A DNA stretch of 64,000 nucleotides from Cohnella silvisoli (lineage in GTDB: Bacteria; Bacillota; Bacilli; Paenibacillales; Paenibacillaceae), in contig NZ_JAIOAP010000022.1 of the NCBI RefSeq assembly GCF_021190915.1, positions 35,714-99,713 of the forward strand, read 5' to 3'. The position numbers and the translations under genes were made by a program. This document shows positions 34,901 to 41,989 of the stretch, in pieces. The notes under the pieces were generated by a model, which was not told where the DNA came from, did not search any database, and saw only the letters and a program-made list of their open reading frames with translations. Each line of letters starts with the position of its first letter. Position 1 is the stretch's first letter.

Positions 34901-36455
34901 AAAAGTAAGTCGTGCTCTCCGACAGACCATTCACGATCATGGATTGGATTGTTCCCGCCGCAGCAGGAGAAGGTTCTCCGCTTAATTGTGCAGCGCTTGC
35001 CCAGTTAGCGGGCGTAATTGCGCTAGTGCTGTAGCGAATATCGTAGGATGCCGCCGTTCCCGTTGTTCCATCGTCCCCAGGTGCCGTCCAACTCAAATTC
35101 AACGAAGTTGGTGTTGGAGAAGAGACCGCCAAATTCGATACCATTCCAGGTGCGGTCGTATCCCCGCCGCCGACAGCTGTACCGTAAATAACGATTTCCG
35201 ACATATTCGTGTTCGTCGCGCCAAGAGCAACCCGTATGAACCTTGTTGTGACGGATACCGGATGCGCATTCCAAGTCATCCAGCCGGTCAAAGGATCGGT
35301 AAATAAAGCTGTCCAATTTCCGGGATTTCCAGAATACACCGTTATATTCGCGATATCGCTGACGTCTCGTAAATAGATGCTCGATAAATCGTAGTTTTGT
35401 CCGAGATCAATGTAAGCATAAGCCGGATATAGCGACTGATTCCATCCTGCCTGCCAGTTTGTCGCAGGAGCTCCGCCAGTGCCGGCCGCCGGATCTCCGG
35501 CAATCGATTGTTCATCCACCAGCAATGTTGGATCGCCAAGGCCGGACTCGTTGACGACCATCGACGGAGTAAGCGTAATTTTCCCGCTTGTCGCGGCGGT
35601 TGTCGCCCTACTTACCAGGTTCGAAAGGTTCGAAACGTTGGGAACTTCATCGGAAGCTGTCATGGCGAAATAATACGTCGTACTTGCCGCCAATCCGCCA
35701 ACGGTCATCGATTGATTGGTTCCAGCCACAGCGGGAGCAGGCTCGCCGGTCACCTGCGTGGCGCTAGCCCAGTTGCCGCTCGTAATGGCGGACGTACTGT
35801 AGCGGATGTCGTAAGAAGCAGCGGTTCCCGTGCTTCCGTCATCCCCCGGTGCTGTCCAAGTCAGACTGACCGAACTCGAGGTCGAAGACGGCGCCGCCAA
35901 ATTCGCGATGGCCGCGGGAGCTGTTGTATCTCCGGAAGCTGCGGCGGTGCCGTAGATGATGACCTCGGTCATATTCACGTTCGTTGCGCTTAAGGCCACG
36001 CGAACGTACCGCGTCGTGACGGTAACCGGGTGCGCGTTCCACGTCATCCAACCGGTCAACGGATCGGTAAACAACGACGTCCAATTCCCTGGGCTTCCGG
36101 AATACAACGTGATGTTTGCCATATCATGAGTGTCGCGCAAATAAATGCTCGTTAAATTGTAACTTTGCCCGAGATCGATGTAAGCGTAAGCCGGGTAAAG
36201 CGAACTGTTCCAACCCGCCTGCCAGCTCGTCGTGGGCGCACCGCCGGTACCGTTTGCCGGATCTCCGGCAAGCGTCTGCTCATCCACAAGCATCGTCGCA
36301 TCGCCCAAACCCGACTCGTTCGTCACCATCGACGGGGTCAAGACGATTTTCGTCTCCGCCGCGTACGCCTTTCCGCCATTCGTCAGGAACAGCATGCTGA
36401 AGCAGGTCACGAAGGTAAGGCATACAACCATAACCGCTGATACTGCTTTTTTCAT
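31959..36455 (-). CDS. Secreted multimodular esterase with F5/8C, FN3 and PA14 modules
   Basis: 1498 residues. The signal peptide is identical to that of the next gene. Modules: F5/8C (about 34-172), FN3 (174-285), F5/8C (290-428), three more FN3 (430-540, 543-655, 658-775), a PA14-like domain (782-920; WDSAGYAAGMVTEWFSDP, YTFYTKTSSNTGVRLWVNQ), FN3 (923-1040), FN3 (1045-1150), an unassigned beta domain (1155-1265), and an alpha/beta hydrolase (1268-1498) with LLLFLHGGGEEG, nucleophile in YVTGLSIGGGGTYY (about 1381) and histidine in KIAHDGWDETY. It probably removes acyl groups from the extracellular glycan. Confidence 0.85.
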   Translation of the reverse strand: MKKAVSAVMVVCLTFVTCFSMLFLTNGGKAYAAETKIVLTPSMVTNESGLGDATMLVDEQTLAGDPANGTGGAPTTSWQAGWNSSLYPAYAYIDLGQSYNLTSIYLRDTHDMANITLYSGSPGNWTSLFTDPLTGWMTWNAHPVTVTTRYVRVALSATNVNMTEVIIYGTAAASGDTTAPAAIANLAAPSSTSSSVSLTWTAPGDDGSTGTAASYDIRYSTSAITSGNWASATQVTGEPAPAVAGTNQSMTVGGLAASTTYYFAMTASDEVPNVSNLSNLVSRATTAATSGKITLTPSMVVNESGLGDPTLLVDEQSIAGDPAAGTGGAPATNWQAGWNQSLYPAYAYIDLGQNYDLSSIYLRDVSDIANITVYSGNPGNWTALFTDPLTGWMTWNAHPVSVTTRFIRVALGATNTNMSEIVIYGTAVGGGDTTAPGMVSNLAVSSPTPTSLNLSWTAPGDDGTTGTAASYDIRYSTSAITPANWASAAQLSGEPSPAAAGTIQSMIVNGLSESTTYFFALKTSDEVPNLSALSNVASGTTTASSDTIAPAAVTNLTASSPTMNAVNLNWTAPGDDNATGTASSYDVRYSTSAITEANWASATQASGEPAPLAAGTSQTMTVTGLTANTTYYFALKSSDEKPNVSAISNVPNATTLVSGDTQAPAAIKTLKIVSWTGTSATLTWQSPGDDGNTGQATSYEVRYGERTIVDETTGNSDVNFNTWLSSTVYNQSLVPKTAGGIETLTVTGLKPGRLYSFNVKTKDEAGNTSTLSTSVDVMTNWDSAGYAAGMVTEWFSDPNLSSFQGRRTYDKFELQAWFLPFTSNQFGARVTGQVKPSFSQTYTFYTKTSSNTGVRLWVNQQLLIDTWNSPTATEQSATIALTANQLYEIRAEVKGPDTSAYIQSYWSSASQPKDFIRTPRLEALPDQTPPSAIGNLTATALDATSVQLSFTAPGDDDITLPGLSGPWGTVSAYEVRYSNVPINAGNWNQAIKADVYVLPQKAGNTQTLTVKGLYAGTSYYFAVKAKDEAGNLASLSNAASATTSGTADTAPPGAVTNLNASNAGLLTAQLTWTAPGDDGALGQAANYDVRFSTSPINAANWDNAVRAFGAPVPATAGTGQSMTVQGLRPGTMYYFALKTRDEADQPSPISNIVTATTTSAPGGYIVSGASTMDLIVSPQELGNVYYVVYNSAQTPPTAAALKAAAQGSTVGPLVKNGIVPVNQAGVELTRTIGKLPDNVTYYAYWVAEGQTSGLGTVYSSVNTLQIRQKEVQFNSSLAGVGGVHYLAYAPEDVYRGPNGKYPLLLFLHGGGEEGTDVNKLTIHGPPQLIKNGQEMPFIVISPQSKGTPTTRWYSPGYIDDFARDAMNRYPIDPERIYVTGLSIGGGGTYYYANEHPEKVAAIVPIASQIRNFENSNNIFITPDNAFRMNAIPSWAFINATDTVSGRDQTEKVFSYMINSPLPPVPSPLMTVYQKIAHDGWDETYNNPDVYTWLLNQTK

Positions 36456-36511
36456 TAAAAATCCCTCCTTTATGATCGAATACAGTTCAACTGTATATCG
36501 CTTTTCATAAG
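36256..36511 (-). repeat. 256-bp exact duplicate, copy 2 (5' end and leader of the esterase gene)
   Basis: Second copy of the block at 31646-31901, with similarity continuing through the shared box to about 36559 and into the first F5/8C and FN3 modules. Confidence 0.9.
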
Positions 36512-36559
36512 GAGGGATATGAGACTTTCATAGCTTTCCTTGTCTTTTCATATCTACTA
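36490..36559 (-). promoter_or_regulatory. Promoter region of the esterase gene with shared box
   Basis: Minus strand: GATATGAAAAGACAAGGAAAG within 36530-36559, then 32 bases and a TATACA hexamer, then the ATACAGTT palindrome and a GGAGGG ribosome site. It is the third copy of the arrangement seen at 24596-24665 and 31880-31951. Confidence 0.55.
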
Positions 36560-36636
36560 TTCGGCCACATTCCAGGGTGACACACTTAATTCGATTTCAA
36601 GCTTTGCGGCTCCTTGAAAGCTAGCAGTTCACCGTC

Positions 36637-36844
36637 CAGCGGGATTTGAGGCGGAGTTATACGGTTTTTCCGTCTAATTCCTCGCCATCAGCAGGATTTG
36701 AGGCGGAGTTATACGGTTTTTCCGTCTAATTCCTCGCGGTCAGCGGAATTTGAGGCGAAGTTATGCGGTTTTTCCGTCTAATTCCTCGCCATCAGCGGGA
36801 TTTAGGACGGAGTTATACGGTTTTTCCGTCTAATTCCTCGCCGT
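36637..36844. repeat. Four tandem copies of a 52-bp unit
   Basis: Units begin at 36637, 36689, 36741 and 36793, with a fifth start at 36845 that fades after about 12 bases. Each unit reads CAGCGGGATTTGAGGCGGAG, then TTATACGG-TTTTT-CCGTCTAA (small hairpin), then TTCCTCGCCAT. The copies differ at a few positions. There are no unique spacers, so this is not CRISPR. It lies in the 588-base gap 36456-37043 upstream of the esterase gene and after dnaE. No gene is seen there. Confidence 0.9.
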
Positions 36845-36904
36845 CAGCGGAATTACTTGGTTTTATCGAATGACAACAAGAATAGGTTAGTTAAATGAGC
36901 AGTC

Positions 36905-36951
36905 ATGTAAAAAAAAGAACTTGCAGAAGAATTCTGCTCGTTCTTTTTTAA
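36905..36951 (-). terminator. Terminator downstream of dnaE
   Basis: Near-symmetrical hairpin AAAAAAGAAC-N2-GCAGAA / TTCTGC-N2-GTTCTTTTTT. It gives a T-run on both strands, so it can also act bidirectionally. It lies 93 bases after the dnaE stop. Confidence 0.8.
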
Positions 36952-37043
36952 GGTATTTGAACAGGGATTGTGGTAACAAAGGTAACTTGTGTCTGACATT
37001 CCGCAATTGGTGCAGTAGGCGTCTGTTCAAGCGAGAGAACAGT

Positions 37044-40000
37044 TTACTTTACCCGGATGCTTCCCGCTCCGAGCAGTTTTTCCATTTCAGCGATTAGCTC
37101 CGGCGTAGGGTTAACTTTGTATTCGTCGCTTAGCGCGACGGTACGCCGTTCCCGTTCATAGCGGAGCACCGTCGCAAGCTCGCCCGCGTACCTCTTCAAC
37201 AATAGCTTAAGACGAATGAGCGTAGCCGGCTGTTCGTGCGGTTCGTCGATGCGGATGTACACCCGCTCCGGATTGCTGCTACCGACAAAAGGCTTGGGTG
37301 CGATAGGTGCAGCGGATGCCGACGAAATTACGGAAGATGTCGGAGTTTGAGTTACAGCTGCCGCCTGAACTGATCCAGCCCGGTTTGCATAGCCCCCGCC
37401 AGAACGCGGAGTTTGCCCAATCCGTCGCAACCGTTCTACTTGCATTTTCAGATCCGCGGCATCCAGCGGAAGAATATCGTCCACGAGTAGTTTGTAATCC
37501 TCGTCTCCTTGCTGCACCTTGGCCCGAACGAATACAAGCGAACCTTTCTTCGCTATTGAAGCCGCTTTGGCCCATACGGTCGGAAACGCGACGAGCTCCG
37601 TCCCCATGATCCGATCCTCCATCTCCAGGAAAGCCATCGATTGCCCTTTGCGGGTGACGAAAGGCTTGAGCGATACGATCATCCCCGCCGTATAAACCGT
37701 CGAACCGTCCGGCGCGTCCGCAATATCGACCAACCGGTCAAGCTTTAACTCCTCGAACATTTCATCGAAAATGTCCAATGGATGGCCGGACAAATATAGT
37801 CCCATCAGATCCCGCTCCAGCTCGAGCATCTGCGTCTGGGTGTAGGGTGGAACATTAGGCAAATCCACGTTCCAGTTCGGCGATTCCGCAAAATCGAACA
37901 GCTCGATCTGCAGCTCCTCCCGCTGTTTACGCCATAATGCCGATGCGGTGAGGGTCGGCTCCAGCGCCGCAAGTTGCTGCGATCGGTGTCCCGGCATCGA
38001 CTCGAGCGCACCTGCCTGCAACAGCGATTCAATGACTCTTTTGTTGCATACCCGCGGATCCACCCGCCTGCAGAAGTCGGTTAAGCTGTCGAAGGGACGC
38101 TCTTGTCTCTCTTTTAGAATACTCTCGATCGCTTGCGTACCTACGTTCTTGACGCCGGCTAATCCGAATCGAATAGCGCCATGCGTATCTGCTCCAGTCG
38201 CGGCAATCGGCGTGAATAGCACCCCGCTCTCGTTAACGTCCGGCGGCAACACCGCGATTCCCATCCGGCGGCACTCGTCTACATATTCAGCCGTCTTGCG
38301 CTGGTTGCCTACGACCGCCGTCAGCATGGAAGCCATGAAAGCAATCGGATGATGCGTTTTGAGATAAGCGGTCTGAAACGCCAGAACCGCATAAGCCGCT
38401 GCATGCGCACGGGGAAAACCGTAATCCGCGAACCTGACGATCAAGTCGTAGACGCTGTTTGCGTCTTTATCGCTATAGCCTAACTTCAAGCTGCCCCGGA
38501 CAAAAAATTTCCGTTGCTCGTCCAGCACTTCGCGTTTCTTCTTGCTCACCGCGCGCCGCAGCAAATCGGCTTCTCCCAACGTAAAACCCGCCATCGCGGA
38601 AGCGATCTGCATAATTTGCTCTTGATAGACGATGATGCCGTAAGTGTCTCCGAGTATCGGTTTTAGATTGTCATGGGGGTATTCTACCTCCACCAAGCCG
38701 TGTTTCGCCCGAATGAACTGAGGGATGAATTCCATCGGCCCCGGCCTGAACAGCGCAAGCACCGAGACGATATCCTCGAACGAATTCGGTTTCATCTCCT
38801 TCAGCACGCGACGCATACCCGTTGATTCCAATTGGAAAATCCCCGTCGTATCTCCCCGCCCCATCAGTTCATAAGTCGGCACGTCATCGTACGACACTTC
38901 TTCCCAACGGAACACGCGACCGGTTTGTTCCCGAATCGAAGCGAGTGTTCGCTCGATGATAGATAAAGTACGCAAACCGAGAAAATCCATCTTGAGCAAA
39001 CCAACGGCTTCTAAATGCTCCATCGAATATTGGGTTAAGGGAACTCCGTCCGTCCCTTCTTGCAGCGGTACATAATCGGTAAGCGGATCCGAGGAGATAA
39101 CGACGCCCGCCGCATGCGTGGAAGCATGCCGGGGCATTCCTTCGACTCGTCTTGCCATCGCGATTAACTCGGCCGCTCCTGAAGTTCCTTCTGCCAATGC
39201 GCGGAATTCCGAGCTTTCTTTCATCGCCCTTTCGATCGACATTCCAGGGGCGGCCGGTATAAGTTTTGCCGTCTTATCGACTTCTCCGAAGGGCAAATTG
39301 AGCACACGGCCCACGTCGCGAACGGCCGCCCGCGCAGCTAACGTACCGAACGTAATAATCTGCGCCACATGTTCCGCGCCGTACTTCTGGACAACGTAAC
39401 GGATTACTTCATCGCGCCGCTCGTCGCTGAAGTCGATATCGATATCGGGCATGCTGACCCGTTCCGGATTCAGAAACCTCTCGAACAGCAGCTTGTGCTT
39501 TAGCGGGTCTACGTCGGTTATTTTCAGCACATACGCTACTAAACTGCCTGCAGACGAACCGCGCCCCGGTCCCGTAACGATGCCCTGCTCATGCGCGAAA
39601 CGGATGAAATCCCAGACGATCAGAAAATAATCGTCGAAGCCCATATCCCCGATGACATGCAGCTCGTAGTGAAGCCGTTCCTCCGCCGCCTTGCGGAATT
39701 CCGCATCCTCCCAATCCGGAAGCCCATTAAACCGATCCAACAAGCCTTGCTTGCATAACTCTCTCAAATATTGCGCAGCCGAACTCCCATCGGGAAGAGG
39801 AGCAAATTGAGGCAAAATATGCCGCCCGAACACCAACTCCAAAGAGCAGCTGTCCGCGATTTTCACCGTATTGGCTATCGCCTCCGGCACATGACGGAAT
39901 AAAGTCGCCATATCCTCGCCGCTCTTGAGATATAACTGGTTCGTCGCTATTTTCAACCGATCCGGATCGTCTACCGTCTTCCCGGTGCCTATGCACAGAA

Positions 40001-40658
40001 GCACATCCTGCAAGGAATGGTCATCCTCGTGCATGTAATGCGAATCATTCGTTGCGGCTAACGGGATTCCCGTTTCCTCGGACAACTTAAGAACGCCTGC
40101 CGAAACCTTCTTCTGCTCCAAAATCCCATGGTCCTGAAGCTCTAAGTAATAATCGTCGCCGAACAATTCGCGATACCGAAGCGCCGTCGCCTTCGCATCG
40201 TCATATCGGTCATCCATAAGCTGCTTGGACAGCTCGCTGCTCATGCACCCGCTTAAACACACGAGCCCTTCCGCGTACTCGGTTAACGCTTCGAAATCAA
40301 TCCGGGGACGATAATAGAAGCCTTCCAAATGTCCGATCGAGGTCAGCTTCATTAAATTCCGGTAACCTATCTCGTTCTTAGCAAGTAAAGTCAAATGATA
40401 GATAGGCTGCTCCTTGCGCGATTGTTTCTCGTGGCGCGAGCCCGCCGTAATGTAAGCTTCCATGCCGATAATCGGTTTAATGCCGTGCTCCAGACACGCT
40501 TTATAGAAAGGAATGGCGCCGTACATGACGCCGTGATCCGTAAGGGCGAGCGATTTCATGCCGAGCTCCGCCGCCTTGGCCGCCATCTCCTTGATGCGCG
40601 CGGCGCCGTCGAGCAAGCTGTATTCGCTATGAACGTGAAGATGAACGAAGTCGCACAT
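37044..40658 (-). CDS. dnaE: DNA polymerase III alpha subunit, DnaE type
   Basis: 1204 residues from ATG 40658 (MCDFVHLHVHSEYS), with AGAAGGG before it. The longer frame to 40727 includes the promoter. N-terminal PHP domain (HLHVHSEYSLLDG, DHGVMYG), polymerase core with the catalytic aspartates in MPDIDIDFSDERRD and RPGPMEFIPQF, GPGRGSSAGSLVAY, FPRAHAAAYAVLAF, a helix-hairpin-helix region and an OB fold (about 980-1065; YTAGMIVSLKPFVTRKG). In low-GC Gram-positives DnaE extends RNA primers and hands over to PolC. It is next to ytrH as in Bacillus. The C-terminal ~60 residues form a small extra domain. Confidence 0.96.
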   Translation of the reverse strand: MCDFVHLHVHSEYSLLDGAARIKEMAAKAAELGMKSLALTDHGVMYGAIPFYKACLEHGIKPIIGMEAYITAGSRHEKQSRKEQPIYHLTLLAKNEIGYRNLMKLTSIGHLEGFYYRPRIDFEALTEYAEGLVCLSGCMSSELSKQLMDDRYDDAKATALRYRELFGDDYYLELQDHGILEQKKVSAGVLKLSEETGIPLAATNDSHYMHEDDHSLQDVLLCIGTGKTVDDPDRLKIATNQLYLKSGEDMATLFRHVPEAIANTVKIADSCSLELVFGRHILPQFAPLPDGSSAAQYLRELCKQGLLDRFNGLPDWEDAEFRKAAEERLHYELHVIGDMGFDDYFLIVWDFIRFAHEQGIVTGPGRGSSAGSLVAYVLKITDVDPLKHKLLFERFLNPERVSMPDIDIDFSDERRDEVIRYVVQKYGAEHVAQIITFGTLAARAAVRDVGRVLNLPFGEVDKTAKLIPAAPGMSIERAMKESSEFRALAEGTSGAAELIAMARRVEGMPRHASTHAAGVVISSDPLTDYVPLQEGTDGVPLTQYSMEHLEAVGLLKMDFLGLRTLSIIERTLASIREQTGRVFRWEEVSYDDVPTYELMGRGDTTGIFQLESTGMRRVLKEMKPNSFEDIVSVLALFRPGPMEFIPQFIRAKHGLVEVEYPHDNLKPILGDTYGIIVYQEQIMQIASAMAGFTLGEADLLRRAVSKKKREVLDEQRKFFVRGSLKLGYSDKDANSVYDLIVRFADYGFPRAHAAAYAVLAFQTAYLKTHHPIAFMASMLTAVVGNQRKTAEYVDECRRMGIAVLPPDVNESGVLFTPIAATGADTHGAIRFGLAGVKNVGTQAIESILKERQERPFDSLTDFCRRVDPRVCNKRVIESLLQAGALESMPGHRSQQLAALEPTLTASALWRKQREELQIELFDFAESPNWNVDLPNVPPYTQTQMLELERDLMGLYLSGHPLDIFDEMFEELKLDRLVDIADAPDGSTVYTAGMIVSLKPFVTRKGQSMAFLEMEDRIMGTELVAFPTVWAKAASIAKKGSLVFVRAKVQQGDEDYKLLVDDILPLDAADLKMQVERLRRIGQTPRSGGGYANRAGSVQAAAVTQTPTSSVISSASAAPIAPKPFVGSSNPERVYIRIDEPHEQPATLIRLKLLLKRYAGELATVLRYERERRTVALSDEYKVNPTPELIAEMEKLLGAGSIRVK

Positions 40659-40696
40659 GGTTATCCCTTCTTTTCCGCCTAAACTCTCTTTTATTA

Positions 40697-40705
40697 ATTG
40701 TATCA
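40697..40705 (-). promoter_or_regulatory. Extended -10 promoter of dnaE
   Basis: Minus strand TGATACAAT (TGn plus TACAAT), 38 bases before ATG 40658. There is only a weak -35 (GGGACG at 17 bases). It shares bases with the divergent ytrH promoter. Confidence 0.5.
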
Positions 40706-40733
40706 TAAGGGGATAGACCCGTCCCATACATAT
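40703..40733 (+). promoter_or_regulatory. Sigma-E-like promoter of ytrH-ytrI
   Basis: TCATAAG (40703-40709), 15 bases, CATACATAT (40725-40733). This fits the sigma-E consensus (-35 near KMATATT, -10 CATACAnT) with few mismatches. ytrH and ytrI belong to the mother-cell sigma-E regulon in Bacillus, so the context agrees. Confidence 0.5.
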
Positions 40734-40751
40734 GATAGTGAGGTGATGGAT

Positions 40752-41078
40752 ATGGTTGAGTTCTTTACGAAAGCGGCTTTCTGCTTCCTCATTGCGTTCG
40801 GCGTCGTGCTCGGCGGCGCGATGCTTGCGGCTATGGGATCCGCGTTCCTAATGACCCCGCCCAAGGAGAAAATGCTTCAAGTCGCGGGCAATTTGAAAAT
40901 ATGGGCGCTCGTCGCGGCTGTCGGCGGTACGATTGACCCGATACGGGTCATTGAGTCACATATGAGTGAAGGTTACCTTTCCCCGGCTATGCAGCAAATC
41001 GGCTATATTCTGTTTGCTTACTTGGGCGCTCATATGGGTACGGAGCTTATTCAGTGGATGAGCCGTAATGGGGGGTGA
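40752..41078 (+). CDS. ytrH: Sporulation membrane protein YtrH
   Basis: 108 residues from ATG 40752, six bases after GAGGTG (ATG 40746 would leave no spacing). Three hydrophobic segments: AAFCFLIAFGVVLGGAMLAAMG, IWALVAAVGGTIDPIRVI and YILFAYLGAHMGTELIQW. The pattern matches YtrH of Bacillus, which is needed in the mother cell for efficient sporulation. The stop overlaps a GTG of ytrI, so the two genes are translated together. Divergent from dnaE. Confidence 0.85.
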   Translation: MVEFFTKAAFCFLIAFGVVLGGAMLAAMGSAFLMTPPKEKMLQVAGNLKIWALVAAVGGTIDPIRVIESHMSEGYLSPAMQQIGYILFAYLGAHMGTELIQWMSRNGG

Positions 41079-41086
41079 AACGATAT

Positions 41087-41581
41087 ATGCGCATTCCCTC
41101 TTTCGATCACTTTCAGCGATTCGTGCAGGCTGCCGCGTTTTTCGCTTGCGGTTTAATTGTCGGCAGCGCCGTATATAGCGCCTTGCAAAATGCCCAGGTG
41201 GATCAACTCATACGGGAAAACTATAAGCTTCAAGACGAATTGACGACGTTAAGGAAGGAGGTTGATCAGAATCAGCAGCGGCGTAAGGAAAACGTCATTC
41301 GCAGCATCGTTCCGTTTATCGAGGAACCGCGAGGGAAACCCCCGCTCGATATTGTTACCGAGGCAGAGCTCAAGAAGAGGCTGGAAAAAGATTTAAAGAT
41401 CTTCATCGGGCGCAACATCTACATGATCGGTTCGGATTCGCGCATTGCAAGAAACCTGCTCGAGCAGAAAATATACGATCATATCGGGGATAAGGATTAC
41501 GAGGTAAGCGTGAAAACAATGCTTGTCGTAGACGGCGTGCTGCAAGTGTGGGTAGAGGCGAAAATTCACCATCCGAAGTAA
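41087..41581 (+). CDS. ytrI: Sporulation protein YtrI
   Basis: 164 residues. The start ATG 41087 (MRIPSFDHFQRF) is ten bases after GGGGTG; a GTG at 41075 would add four codons. One membrane helix (about 12-34), a coiled-coil stretch (NYKLQDELTTLRKEVDQNQQ) and a C-terminal domain ending VVDGVLQVWVEAKIHHP. This matches YtrI of Bacillus, the partner of YtrH in sporulation. Length 164-167 is usual. In Bacillus nrnA follows, but here ytpI does. Confidence 0.85.
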   Translation: MRIPSFDHFQRFVQAAAFFACGLIVGSAVYSALQNAQVDQLIRENYKLQDELTTLRKEVDQNQQRRKENVIRSIVPFIEEPRGKPPLDIVTEAELKKRLEKDLKIFIGRNIYMIGSDSRIARNLLEQKIYDHIGDKDYEVSVKTMLVVDGVLQVWVEAKIHHPK

Positions 41582-41619
41582 ACCGCAACTTGGCACACAA
41601 GCGCGCCCCACCCTGTTTA

Positions 41620-41628
41620 TGGTACAAT
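41620..41628 (+). promoter_or_regulatory. Extended -10 promoter of ytpI
   Basis: TGGTACAAT (TGn plus TACAAT) ends 40 bases before ATG 41669. No clear -35 at 17 bases. Confidence 0.45.
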
Positions 41629-41668
41629 AAGTGGCGTTATTGACTCTGCAAAGGAGCTGCTTACTATT

Positions 41669-41965
41669 ATGATTAATGTCCTTCTGTGGGTGTTCGGAGC
41701 CCTTATTATCGTCACATCCGCGATGTCCGCCGTGTATAGCTTCCGGTCCCGCCGGACGACGGATAATCGGTTGCGCGGATTGTATTCTTCTCGCATGAAC
41801 ATCAGCATGGGACTGATGCTTATTTTCATCGCGTTGATCCAAATGTTCCTGTTCAGTGGATCGAGCCTCAGAGTCGTAGTAGGCGCGTTATTCATGATGC
41901 TTGGTTTGTTCAACTTGTTCGCAGGCATGCGCAACCACTCTTATTTCACCCGTCAGCAACAGTAA
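41669..41965 (+). CDS. ytpI: YtpI family membrane protein
   Basis: 98 residues with three hydrophobic segments (about 3-22, 48-64, 68-88). MNISMGLMLIFIALIQMFLF and VVGALFMMLGLFNLFAGMRNHSYF match the YtpI family, which is found beside ytoI and nrnA in Bacilli. Its function is unknown. RBS AAGGAG lies upstream. The stop is 24 bases from the convergent ytoI stop. Confidence 0.8.
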   Translation: MINVLLWVFGALIIVTSAMSAVYSFRSRRTTDNRLRGLYSSRMNISMGLMLIFIALIQMFLFSGSSLRVVVGALFMMLGLFNLFAGMRNHSYFTRQQQ

Positions 41966-41989
41966 CTCTGATGATTGGTTAAACCGTGC

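Noticed and set aside
36637..36844. Possible CRISPR array
   Set aside because: The 52-bp units are directly adjacent and alike throughout, with no unique spacers and no cas genes in the window.
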